A stretch of 64,000 nucleotides of DNA from a virus. The translations under genes and the position numbers were made by a program. Under the pieces are notes generated by a model, which searched no databases, was not told the origin of the DNA, and saw only the letters and a list, made by a program, of their open reading frames with translations. The stretch covers positions 1 to 64,000 of IMG/VR virus record IMGVR_UViG_3300019124_000038. One strand, written 5' to 3'. How positions within the stretch are numbered: position 1 is the stretch's first letter; each line of letters begins with the position of its first letter. Shown here in pieces: positions 11,875 to 19,438 of this stretch.

Positions 11875-12233
11875 CGTTCACGATCTCCTCGTCCGACTGT
11901 TTTTCGTTGCACTTGAATCGGTACGAGGTAGTTGAGGAGAAATTCGACGGCAACTTCGGGATTGCAATGCTCTCCGCATGTGTAGCAGTCAATGCCAGCG
12001 AATCCTCGCTCTGGATATGTGTGAATTGTAAAGTGACTCTCTGACAGAGTTATTTGCACCGTAACTCCATTAGGATCGAATTTGTGAGCGTATGTGTGTA
12101 AGACTTCCGCTCCAGATTTTGTTGCACCGCGCTCCATGACTTCGATCAGTCTTTCAGCGTCATTCAGCTTATCGAATGTTACTCCCCATGCGTCGCAAAG
12201 TACATGGCTACCCTTTTCAAGAAACCCGCCCAA
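11862..12233 (-). CDS. speH: S-adenosylmethionine decarboxylase proenzyme
   Basis: The motif LSESHFTIHTYPERGFAGID contains the self-cleavage site Glu-Ser-His, whose Ser becomes the pyruvoyl cofactor. The GVTVQITL strand and the CYTCG tail with the catalytic Cys fit prokaryotic class 1 enzymes. The enzyme decarboxylates S-adenosylmethionine to supply aminopropyl groups for spermidine. The start is TTG 12233 behind AGGGAGGAGA, giving 123 residues, the usual length; a TTG 18 codons earlier has no good ribosome site. It overlaps the SLOG gene by 17 bp, so the two are coupled. No spermidine synthase is seen in the window. Confidence 0.93.
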   Translation of the reverse strand: MGGFLEKGSHVLCDAWGVTFDKLNDAERLIEVMERGATKSGAEVLHTYAHKFDPNGVTVQITLSESHFTIHTYPERGFAGIDCYTCGEHCNPEVAVEFLLNYLVPIQVQRKTVGRGDRERGLE

Positions 12234-12765
12234 TTTGCCGTCTCTCCTCCCTCGTTTGTGGATTAATGTGCCAGATCGGTCTTCCAACTTTCAGTGCGTA
12301 ATTGACCGTGTGACCAGTTCCACTTCGTCCACCGTCACCATTCCAAACAGCGATCAGCAGTTGAGAGTCATCAACCATCGCTTTGTCACGAACGATCATC
12401 TTGTACGCTTCGTACCCTCCTTCGCAGATTGTCTTTACGCTGTCGCATCGACTTACCAATCGACGGTATGCCTGAATATCCTGCGAAGTCCATCTGGATT
12501 CTTGACCCTCAAAAGGCTTATACAGGGTCAGGGTTATATTTGGGAAAAATTCTCGCAAGTCCGCAACAATCTCTCCTGCCCACATGTCAACGCCAATCGC
12601 TCCGCCATAGATGAAATGTCTGTATCCTTGGTCAATGGCATCAAAAATAGCCACATATAGCTCAGACTTTACCCATGCGATCAATTCGTGATCTAGGTTC
12701 CTGAAAGTTCCGTCATGCGAAAATTTATTCGGTCTGTGTCCTGTGAAACTTACCGTTTTCTCCAC
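12217..12765 (-). CDS. SLOG-family (YpsA/DUF1273-like) nucleotide-binding protein
   Basis: The N-terminal SFTGHRPNKF, the glycine-rich YGGAIGVDMWAGEIV and the late GGRSGTGHTVNYA are the marks of the YpsA branch of SLOG Rossmann-like proteins. These are thought to bind nucleotides or nucleotide-derived ligands; in Bacillus YpsA affects cell division. A GTG start at 12765 after GGGAG gives 182 residues; an upstream GTG would add seven. It is the first gene after the promoter at 12796-12824 and overlaps the AdoMet decarboxylase gene. Confidence 0.88.
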   Translation of the reverse strand: MEKTVSFTGHRPNKFSHDGTFRNLDHELIAWVKSELYVAIFDAIDQGYRHFIYGGAIGVDMWAGEIVADLREFFPNITLTLYKPFEGQESRWTSQDIQAYRRLVSRCDSVKTICEGGYEAYKMIVRDKAMVDDSQLLIAVWNGDGGRSGTGHTVNYALKVGRPIWHINPQTREERRQIGRVS

Positions 12766-12795
12766 ACCTATTTCTCCCATCCGCACAAGTGTTGT

Positions 12796-12824
12796 ATTAT
12801 AACCATATTATACATCCTTGTCAA
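12796..12824 (-). promoter_or_regulatory. SigA-like promoter for SLOG/speH
   Basis: Minus strand TTGACA, 17 bp, TATAAT, 30 bp upstream of the SLOG gene. Confidence 0.87.
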
Positions 12825-12889
12825 TGGAAAGTCAAGTGCAGAACTTTCGACTCGTTTTCCCAAATATCGTAGTAGAACTTTTCTTTGTT

Positions 12890-12918
12890 TTGAGAAACAA
12901 AGAGATATCTTTTATATA
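12890..12918 (+). promoter_or_regulatory. Possible promoter for sigma gene
   Basis: TTGAGA, 17 bp, TATATA in a very AT-rich stretch (12890-12950). It is weaker than the phage's other promoters and is followed by about 190 nt of leader holding operator-like repeats. Confidence 0.5.
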
Positions 12919-13004
12919 TATTATATATATCTTATAAGATAGCATTTCTGTTGACCAAGCATAACTGCCACAAAGCCTTGCGCCACAAGGGATTGCGGCT
13001 TGCT

Positions 13005-13082
13005 GTCTCAAAAGTTGAAGGACCAAAGATTGGTCCCATAACTTTTGACCCAACAACGAGTAGGTGTCTCAAAAAGTGAGAC
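13005..13082 (+). repeat. Operator-like repeats and large palindrome before sigma gene
   Basis: GTCTCAAAAGTTGAA at 13005, its inverse TAACTTTTGAC at 13039, and the perfect palindrome GTCTCA-aaaag-TGAGAC at 13066-13082 share one motif. The first two also pair as TCAAAAGTT/AACTTTTGA around GGACCA/TGGTCC, a strong 41-nt inverted repeat. The same motif recurs at 56669-56730. It may bind a regulator as DNA or fold in the leader RNA. Confidence 0.7.
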
Positions 13083-13107
13083 AACAAAGAAAGGAAGGAG
13101 AAACGAT

Positions 13108-13755
13108 ATGACACACGAAGAAAAAGAAATCAAGACCCTTGTGATCGCGGCGCAAAAGGCAGAAGATCGAGAAGATAGAAGAGTTCTCGTGAGCATCATC
13201 CTGACTAAGCTGAAACCATTCCGTCATGCACTTGCAAAACGATTCTCAGGTAAAGGAGTGGAGTTCGATGATATTGTGCAAGAACTCGATATGAAGCTAA
13301 TCGAAGCGATCTACGACTACGATGAAACACTAGACCCTAGTGCGTTAAGACACGTCACCGCTAAGACGCGAAACGGAGTTTGGAACTACTACCGAAAAAT
13401 GATGAACTATTTTGACGACAACAAGCGGGAACTCAGTCTGAGTGCAGAATTTGGAGAATACCAGTATGGGTCACGGTGGTTTTACCCGCTGGATCAATTG
13501 GAGGATACTGCGTGGGATGAGGAAACGATTGTCCAAAGATTGGCAGTAGAAGAGGAGTTAGCAAAGCTAACCCCCCATCAACAGCGAGTATTACAGATGT
13601 ACTTCATCGAAGATCGAACTCAGTACGATGTAGCCGAGGAACTGAGTATCACACAAGCGAATGTGTCTCGCGCAAAGAATCGCGCTATTTCGCAACTTCG
13701 GACAGCCCTCTTGCCCGAGGATGAGACGACTGAAACGCCTGAGCAAGCCGATTAG
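13108..13755 (+). CDS. RNA polymerase sigma factor, sigma-70 family
   Basis: The protein has 215 residues. Region 2 is recognisable at FDDIVQELDMKLIEAIYDYDE, and region 4 at LTPHQQRVLQMYFIEDRTQYDVAEELSITQANVSRAKNRA as a helix-turn-helix that would read the -35 box. The start is ATG 13108, after AAGGAAGGAG. A longer frame upstream runs through the palindrome and is unlikely. The gene lies just before the head genes on the same strand, where no SigA-like promoters are visible, so it is a good candidate for switching on late transcription. The last 71 bp overlap the convergent recombinase gene. Confidence 0.92.
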   Translation: MTHEEKEIKTLVIAAQKAEDREDRRVLVSIILTKLKPFRHALAKRFSGKGVEFDDIVQELDMKLIEAIYDYDETLDPSALRHVTAKTRNGVWNYYRKMMNYFDDNKRELSLSAEFGEYQYGSRWFYPLDQLEDTAWDEETIVQRLAVEEELAKLTPHQQRVLQMYFIEDRTQYDVAEELSITQANVSRAKNRAISQLRTALLPEDETTETPEQAD

Positions 13756-14575
13756 TCGCTACATGCGTGTAAATCTGAGTCGTTGCGATATCACTGTGAC
13801 CAAGTTGGCTTTGAATGAAACGAATATCCGCTCCTCCTTCCAACATATGAGTGGCGCAAGAGTGGCGGAAGATGTGAGGATAAAGACCTTCATCATGACG
13901 CTTTACTGCGTTTTGTACAGTCTTAGTGGTCATTGGTTGATCGTGTCGATCTTTGTACTTGCTTGCGAAGACATAGGCGGATTCGAAACCGCGCTCTGCA
14001 AGGTGCTCCTTAACAGCACGAACAGCCGAATCGGTCAATGGAACGATACGCTCTTTGTTACCCTTGCCAATCAAACGGACAACACTCATGGAGCCACCCT
14101 CAATTTCAATGTCGAAAATGTCTGTTGACTTAATCCCAACGAGTTCTTCTGCTCGGCAACCAGTCCCGTAGAGAACTTCAAGGATAGCACAGTCGAGTTT
14201 CGCTTGCTTGGTATCACCCTTTGCGCTGTCGAGAACCTTAATTGCTTTCTCTTGCGTCATGACTTTTGGTAGCCGCTTCTCTACCTTGGCGTTTTCGATC
14301 ATCCGCGCAGGGTTACGGTCGATAACCCCTTCCTTGACCAAGTAATCCCCAAACTTACGAATCGCCGATAGTTTTCGGTTGCGTGTTTTAGCCACGTCGC
14401 CCTTTTCGATTCGCTGGCGCAAGAATGCAATAATCGACTCTTTCGTAAATGACTCCAGAGTAGAAACAACTTCGGTGAATTGTCTCAGGTCAGTGCGGTA
14501 GTTGCGGATTGTATGCCCTGCCGCATTGCACTCGATCAGCATGTAATCGAGAAATTGATCGACTTTGTGTTCCAT
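13685..14575 (-). CDS. Tyrosine recombinase, XerC/D-like
   Basis: The full catalytic set is present: Arg in GTGCRAEELVGI, Lys in GKGNKERIVPL, HxxR in HIFRHSCATHML, His in LGHSDIATTQ and the nucleophile Tyr in TQIYTHV. An N-terminal SAM-like core-binding domain spans about residues 1-100. The 296-residue length is that of Xer proteins rather than long phage integrases. ATG 14575 was preferred over a GTG nine nt earlier because GGGAG is spaced properly. Either integration or genome dimer resolution is possible; I saw no obvious attachment site next to it. Confidence 0.93.
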   Translation of the reverse strand: MEHKVDQFLDYMLIECNAAGHTIRNYRTDLRQFTEVVSTLESFTKESIIAFLRQRIEKGDVAKTRNRKLSAIRKFGDYLVKEGVIDRNPARMIENAKVEKRLPKVMTQEKAIKVLDSAKGDTKQAKLDCAILEVLYGTGCRAEELVGIKSTDIFDIEIEGGSMSVVRLIGKGNKERIVPLTDSAVRAVKEHLAERGFESAYVFASKYKDRHDQPMTTKTVQNAVKRHDEGLYPHIFRHSCATHMLEGGADIRFIQSQLGHSDIATTQIYTHVATNRLAQAFQSSHPRARGLSEVAK

Positions 14576-14608
14576 TCGAATCACTCCCGCATCAAAGTTT
14601 CTGATAAC

Positions 14609-14637
14609 ATATTACCACCGTTTTCCACGAACGTCAA
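14609..14637 (-). promoter_or_regulatory. Promoter for recombinase
   Basis: Minus strand TTGACG, 17 bp, TAATAT, about 35 bp upstream of the recombinase start. Confidence 0.65.
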
Positions 14638-14684
14638 TGTCAAATGGAATAAAAATCGTGTCGTTCAGAAGTTTGGGAAACAGG

Positions 14685-14780
14685 TAGGCAATGCCTGTTC
14701 TATGCCAATCGCATAGCATCTCCCCCTATTGGAAGGTCGGGAGGTCGCGGTTCATCCCCCTGACCCGACTTCTTGACCAA
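14685..14780 (+). promoter_or_regulatory. Structured leader of terminase operon
   Basis: Hairpins ACAGG/CCTGT, CTATGC-CAATC-GCATAG and GTCGGG/CCCGAC lie before the terminase genes. No U-tract follows, so this looks like a leader or packaging-site structure more than a terminator. Confidence 0.4.
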
Positions 14781-14806
14781 TTTTTTACCCAAAGGAGGTA
14801 GACCAC

Positions 14807-15478
14807 ATGGCTCGGAGAGAGTTCACACCAGACGAATTAAACGATATCGCAAGCAAGGAGTGGAAGCAGACTCCGATTTTCACCAGTGATGAGAAGCTGG
14901 CACATAGAGCGAAAAATCTGACAGGCCCCAAGACAATCGAGGGAAAGAAGAAAGCACTTCAAAATCTGAGAGTGGGGAGAAACAGCATGGAGACACCAGT
15001 AACCAAACATGGGGGATATGTTCGTAGAATCATGGAGGAAGATGAGCAAGAGTTCTACTTTGCACGTCGCGAAGCGTACCTGAAAGACTACGATATTAAC
15101 AGCTCGGCAGACGAAATCATGTTGCACACAGCGTTGATCGAAGAAGTCATTCAGTACCGTCTCTTGAAGAAGCAGTTCCAGAATCCTTCTATCGACATTG
15201 ACCGTCCACTTACAGAATGTACAAATCGTCTCGAAAAGGCGTTGAAGAACTTGGGCGCACTACGCGTACAGCGACTCAGCCAAGACGAACGCATGAATGC
15301 CGTGTCTATTGCTTCTATCGCACAACAATTTGCGCGGGAACTGAACGCTGGCAACATGGATAAACTTCTGGCGGCACAAACCGAAGAGGAAGAGGAGTAC
15401 CTTCGTAAGAAACGAGAACGCGAAGCCAGCAAGGAAGTAGACGCTCACTACGAACTTATCGACAACGAGGAAGAGTGA
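14807..15478 (+). CDS. terS: Probable terminase small subunit
   Basis: The gene precedes the large subunit by 6 bp, the usual place for the DNA-recognition subunit. The 223-residue protein has a Lys-rich N-terminal segment (LTGPKTIEGKKKALQNLR), a long helical middle (EEVIQYRLLKKQFQ), and an acidic C-terminal coiled coil (EEEEEYLRKKRERE). That matches the helix-rich, oligomer-forming build of small terminases, though no specific motif proves it. AAAGGAGGT precedes the ATG by 7 nt. Confidence 0.75.
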   Translation: MARREFTPDELNDIASKEWKQTPIFTSDEKLAHRAKNLTGPKTIEGKKKALQNLRVGRNSMETPVTKHGGYVRRIMEEDEQEFYFARREAYLKDYDINSSADEIMLHTALIEEVIQYRLLKKQFQNPSIDIDRPLTECTNRLEKALKNLGALRVQRLSQDERMNAVSIASIAQQFARELNAGNMDKLLAAQTEEEEEYLRKKREREASKEVDAHYELIDNEEE

Positions 15479-15484
15479 CCGTAA

Positions 15485-17170
15485 ATGAATACCGATTTCC
15501 AATTCATGTCGCAGGAGGAGCAAGGCTCGATTACATCAGAGCAACGCGCTATGCTGGACTTCTTTCATAAGAATCCAGATGTAGCGGCGGCAACGCTCCT
15601 TGTCAGAAACGATAAGCCGTTGCGGTTAGCTGTACACCAACGGCTTATTATTCGTGGTCTTTGGCGATATCAATTTAACCTCCTGATCTTGACCCGTGGT
15701 GGAGGTAAGACATTCCTTCTTGCACTCTACTGTGTGCTGAAAGCCATGCTATTTCCACGGGAAAAATGCGTAGTGGCTTCAAGCTCTTACCGTCAGGCGC
15801 AGTTTACGTTTGACGAGATTATTAAGATTTACGAGGAATCACCGCTTCTACGACAAGCATGTACCAAACCACCAGCCAAAGGCCCTAATTCATGTGAGAT
15901 GCACTTGGAGAATGGCTCAAAGGTTATCGCATATCCACTCGGTGACGGTCAGAAAATTCGTGGTGCTCGTGCGAACACCCTCGTAATGGACGAAGTGGCT
16001 CAAATTCCTTCTGAGATTATTAACCTCGTAATCCTTCCGATGATGAACACACGACAAGACCCATTCGACACATCAGGTCGCAAGAACCATTTGGTTATGG
16101 CAAGTTCTGCTTACTTCCAGTTCAATCACTTGTATGACCGATACCGTCAGTATCAAGAAAAGACAAACCCAAGTAGTCCAGAGTTTGATGATGCCTATGG
16201 GTTGCATGTCTACACGGTAGACGATATGCCCGATGGGTGGATGGATGAAAAGATTATTGCGGAAGCTCGTGCGACCCTGACTGAATTGCAATTCATGATG
16301 GAGTACATGTGTATTTTCCCTCCTGATTCTGATGGATTCTTCCCTGCGGCATTAGTAAATGGTGCTCGTAAACAATCGGTTATTATCGAGCCAACTGGAG
16401 AAAAGGGTGCTGAGTATGTATTCGGAATTGACCCGGCTCGTAGTGGTGACAACTTTGCTTTGGTTGTAATTAAACTTGATACGACTGGCTCGGGAAGCCC
16501 ACGCAACAAAGTTGTGGCATGTTACTCACTACATCGCCACACATTCCCACAGATGCACGAATTCATTCGTTATCAACTTCGCAACTATGAGAGCAATGGC
16601 GGTAAGGTCGTTCGTATTCAGATGGACAACGGCGGCGGCGGTCAAACGCTCCGAGATTTACTCGCCGAAGAGTTTGCTTGGTTCAATGAAGAGACCGAAA
16701 GATGGGAGACCATGCCAGCAATCGTTGATATGGACAATGAGGAGTTTGAATTCCTTTCAGGTCGCAGAATTCTTCGTATGCAAGTTTTTGGCTCTCAGTC
16801 CATTAATACCATGAACTATGACCTGCGGGCTGATCTTGAAAAAGGAAAGCTCTTAATCCCGATACAGCCGCCAAGCCACGAGGATGTATATGAGCGTCTG
16901 ATGAGGGAAATTGAAGACATGGTGCAAGAAACCATGACTATCGTTGCTACACCGAACAGTAAATCTGGATTCCTTCACTTTGACACACCAAAGCAACGCA
17001 TGAAGAAAGACCGCTATTCAGCACTTCTCATTGCGGCTCAAGGGGCAAGAGAATTGCAACGAGATTATGGCTCTCCTCCAGTTAAAAAACTGGCTAGAGG
17101 ATTCTCTAAAACATCATTGCTGAACCGTGGCTCTGGTGGCGGATTGAGAAGCGGGCACTTTCGAGGTTAG
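15485..17170 (+). CDS. terL: Terminase large subunit
   Basis: The ATPase half has Walker A as TRGGGKTF (about residue 65) and Walker B as TLVMDEVAQ. The RNase H-like nuclease half has FGIDPARSGDN and MDNGGGGQ. The protein cuts concatemeric DNA and pumps it into the prohead through the portal. It is 561 residues, a normal size. The Gly-rich Walker A (GGG instead of the classic GxxGxGK spacing) is common among phage terminases. It is followed at 37 bp by the portal gene. Confidence 0.95.
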   Translation: MNTDFQFMSQEEQGSITSEQRAMLDFFHKNPDVAAATLLVRNDKPLRLAVHQRLIIRGLWRYQFNLLILTRGGGKTFLLALYCVLKAMLFPREKCVVASSSYRQAQFTFDEIIKIYEESPLLRQACTKPPAKGPNSCEMHLENGSKVIAYPLGDGQKIRGARANTLVMDEVAQIPSEIINLVILPMMNTRQDPFDTSGRKNHLVMASSAYFQFNHLYDRYRQYQEKTNPSSPEFDDAYGLHVYTVDDMPDGWMDEKIIAEARATLTELQFMMEYMCIFPPDSDGFFPAALVNGARKQSVIIEPTGEKGAEYVFGIDPARSGDNFALVVIKLDTTGSGSPRNKVVACYSLHRHTFPQMHEFIRYQLRNYESNGGKVVRIQMDNGGGGQTLRDLLAEEFAWFNEETERWETMPAIVDMDNEEFEFLSGRRILRMQVFGSQSINTMNYDLRADLEKGKLLIPIQPPSHEDVYERLMREIEDMVQETMTIVATPNSKSGFLHFDTPKQRMKKDRYSALLIAAQGARELQRDYGSPPVKKLARGFSKTSLLNRGSGGGLRSGHFRG

Positions 17171-17207
17171 ATTCCCAAATATAGATAGGTAGAAAGGAGG
17201 TAGTCAC

Positions 17208-19424
17208 ATGCCCGAAAAACGCAACACAAAGATTGTGTCTAAGGCAGACTTAGGTGGCGGCAAGAAACAGCTAACACTACAGATCAATGCCGAACATGAA
17301 AGTGAATACATGCAGATGTTCCGAGATGCTGGTGCTGAGATTACTACATCGGAAGGCATCAAGATCGGCAAGGGTTCTGTTAAGAACCGATATGCCCCTA
17401 GCGGCGGAGACCTCTATAGTGGCTTCACTTCCAATGACACGCCGTACACTTATGCCTTTAATGCAATTCCATCTGACCCACATGACAAGATGAAATTCGC
17501 AATGGAGTTGTACAAGCTGGAGCCAGTTGTGGGCACAGTTATTGACCTAATGGTTGATTTTAGCGCAAGTGGTTTCACCAATGAATGCGAAGATCAAGAG
17601 GTTAAAAAGTTGTATGATTCATGGGCTAAGGAAGTACGACTCTCTGAGTTGATCGAAGGTATTTTCCTAGAGTTCTATCGCTCGGGAAATGTGACTATTT
17701 ACCGTAGCGACAAGAACGCTACAGTCAAAAAAACGACTACAACGAAGAACAAGAAGACTTCGAAAGAATACAAGTTCCCTGCTGGCTACACTGTTCTGAG
17801 TCCACTCAATGTTTTCATTGAAGGTCTCATGATGTTCAATTTGGAGATGGTTACTCTTCAACTCCCAAAAGAGGTAATTCGTCTCATCAAGGATAACAAG
17901 ACACCTGAGTACATCATCAATCAGTTGCCAGAGGAGTTCGTGCGAATCGTTCGTGCTGGCGGTGAGAAAGTTCCACTCAACCCTGAGCTTGTAAGCCGCA
18001 TCACGCGCCGAAAGCAGGACTATGAACGCTACGCAAGTCCTTTTTTAGAGCGAGTCTTCGAGCCAGTTCTGTACAAGCGTAAGCTCCGTCAGATGGATAT
18101 GGCTACCATCGAGGGACTTATTAATCAGCTTGTCACTGTTACAGTTGGTAATGACGAGTATCCTGCTACTGACGATGATCTGGAAGCAATCGCAGAGCTT
18201 TTCAACACACCAAACAAGGCGTACACCGTCTTCTGGAACCACACACTTCAAGTTACATTCCACACTCCAGAAGGACTTGATTCACTCCACCAAGACAAGT
18301 ACAAGCAAGTCAATGAAGATATCATGACGGGCATTGGCGTAAGCCGCGTACTGTTGGATGGACAAGGTGCTAACTTTTCTACAGCATGGGTATCCATTCT
18401 CTCTCTGATTGAACGTCTGGAGAATGCGCGTGAGAAAGTCAAGGATTGGATTGAGAAGGAATACAGGCGTATCGCCGAAGAGAACAACTTCAAGATCGCT
18501 CCTACCATCCGCTTCAACAATATGAATCTTCGCGAAGACACCTATGTACGAGATGTTCTGCTTGCTATGTATGATCGTGGCTTACTCGACGCAGAAGACC
18601 TTCTGGTTGAGACTGGTCGTGACTATCGTGCAATCGTTGAAACGAAGAAGCGAAATAAGAAAAATTCTAGCCTGTTTGAGCCACCAATGCCAGCTAATCA
18701 AAATGGCGGTAATGGTCGCCCTACTGGAACAGGCGGGAACTACCCTTCAAATCGCAAAACTTCGCCAACACAGAATGATGGTAAAGCTCCAAAGCCTAAG
18801 TCAAGCAAGGCGACAGCATCTTCTACTAGGCTAGAGGAAGAGTATGAAAGTGAACTTTCAGAAATTTATCGTTCAATTCAAGCAGATATCAGTGGATTGG
18901 TGGAAGCCAACAAGAACATTGACGATCAAATCCTAGAAGGAATGATTATGGCTACTGTGCTGGCAATGTTCAAGTCCCTACAGTCGGTTGGTGCATCGTA
19001 TATTGGTCGTGCTATCGAAACTGAGTTTGATGACTACGAGGTATCTGGTGACATGGTAGATCGCCTTCGTCGCGAACTTATCCAATGGAACAACAGTTAT
19101 CTCAACAAATTGGCTCACGATATCAAGGACAAAATCGTTTCGAGCATCCGAAGGGGTCTCGAACCAGATGAAGCAGTCCTACATGCGTTCTCTACGAACC
19201 ATTACCGAATTAGCTTAATTGCAAGTTCGGGAATCGTTGAGTCGGTTCGTCAGGCAAAGATCGAGGGCAACAAGGCGACAGGTAGCCGATTCGCTCAATG
19301 GGTTGCTCACCTTGACGACAGAACTTGTGCTACTTGCTCAGGTCTTGACGGTCAAGAGTTCCCAATCGACGCTGTGCCACCACGACCACATGCTCATTGC
19401 AGATGTGATCTGACTTTTAATTAA
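17208..19424 (+). CDS. Portal protein fused to MuF-type head protein
   Basis: Residues 1 to about 490 form a portal protein, the ring at one capsid corner through which DNA moves. A Gly/Pro/Asn/Lys-rich linker (NQNGGNGRPTGTGGNYPS onward) follows. The last 200 residues are a MuF (phage head morphogenesis) domain, ending in a zinc-type motif with CATCSG and HAHCRCD. Portal and MuF are usually separate neighbouring genes, so this is a fusion. The ATG follows AAAGGAGGT. Confidence 0.9.
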   Translation: MPEKRNTKIVSKADLGGGKKQLTLQINAEHESEYMQMFRDAGAEITTSEGIKIGKGSVKNRYAPSGGDLYSGFTSNDTPYTYAFNAIPSDPHDKMKFAMELYKLEPVVGTVIDLMVDFSASGFTNECEDQEVKKLYDSWAKEVRLSELIEGIFLEFYRSGNVTIYRSDKNATVKKTTTTKNKKTSKEYKFPAGYTVLSPLNVFIEGLMMFNLEMVTLQLPKEVIRLIKDNKTPEYIINQLPEEFVRIVRAGGEKVPLNPELVSRITRRKQDYERYASPFLERVFEPVLYKRKLRQMDMATIEGLINQLVTVTVGNDEYPATDDDLEAIAELFNTPNKAYTVFWNHTLQVTFHTPEGLDSLHQDKYKQVNEDIMTGIGVSRVLLDGQGANFSTAWVSILSLIERLENAREKVKDWIEKEYRRIAEENNFKIAPTIRFNNMNLREDTYVRDVLLAMYDRGLLDAEDLLVETGRDYRAIVETKKRNKKNSSLFEPPMPANQNGGNGRPTGTGGNYPSNRKTSPTQNDGKAPKPKSSKATASSTRLEEEYESELSEIYRSIQADISGLVEANKNIDDQILEGMIMATVLAMFKSLQSVGASYIGRAIETEFDDYEVSGDMVDRLRRELIQWNNSYLNKLAHDIKDKIVSSIRRGLEPDEAVLHAFSTNHYRISLIASSGIVESVRQAKIEGNKATGSRFAQWVAHLDDRTCATCSGLDGQEFPIDAVPPRPHAHCRCDLTFN

Positions 19425-19438
19425 AGGTGGTGAAGTAA

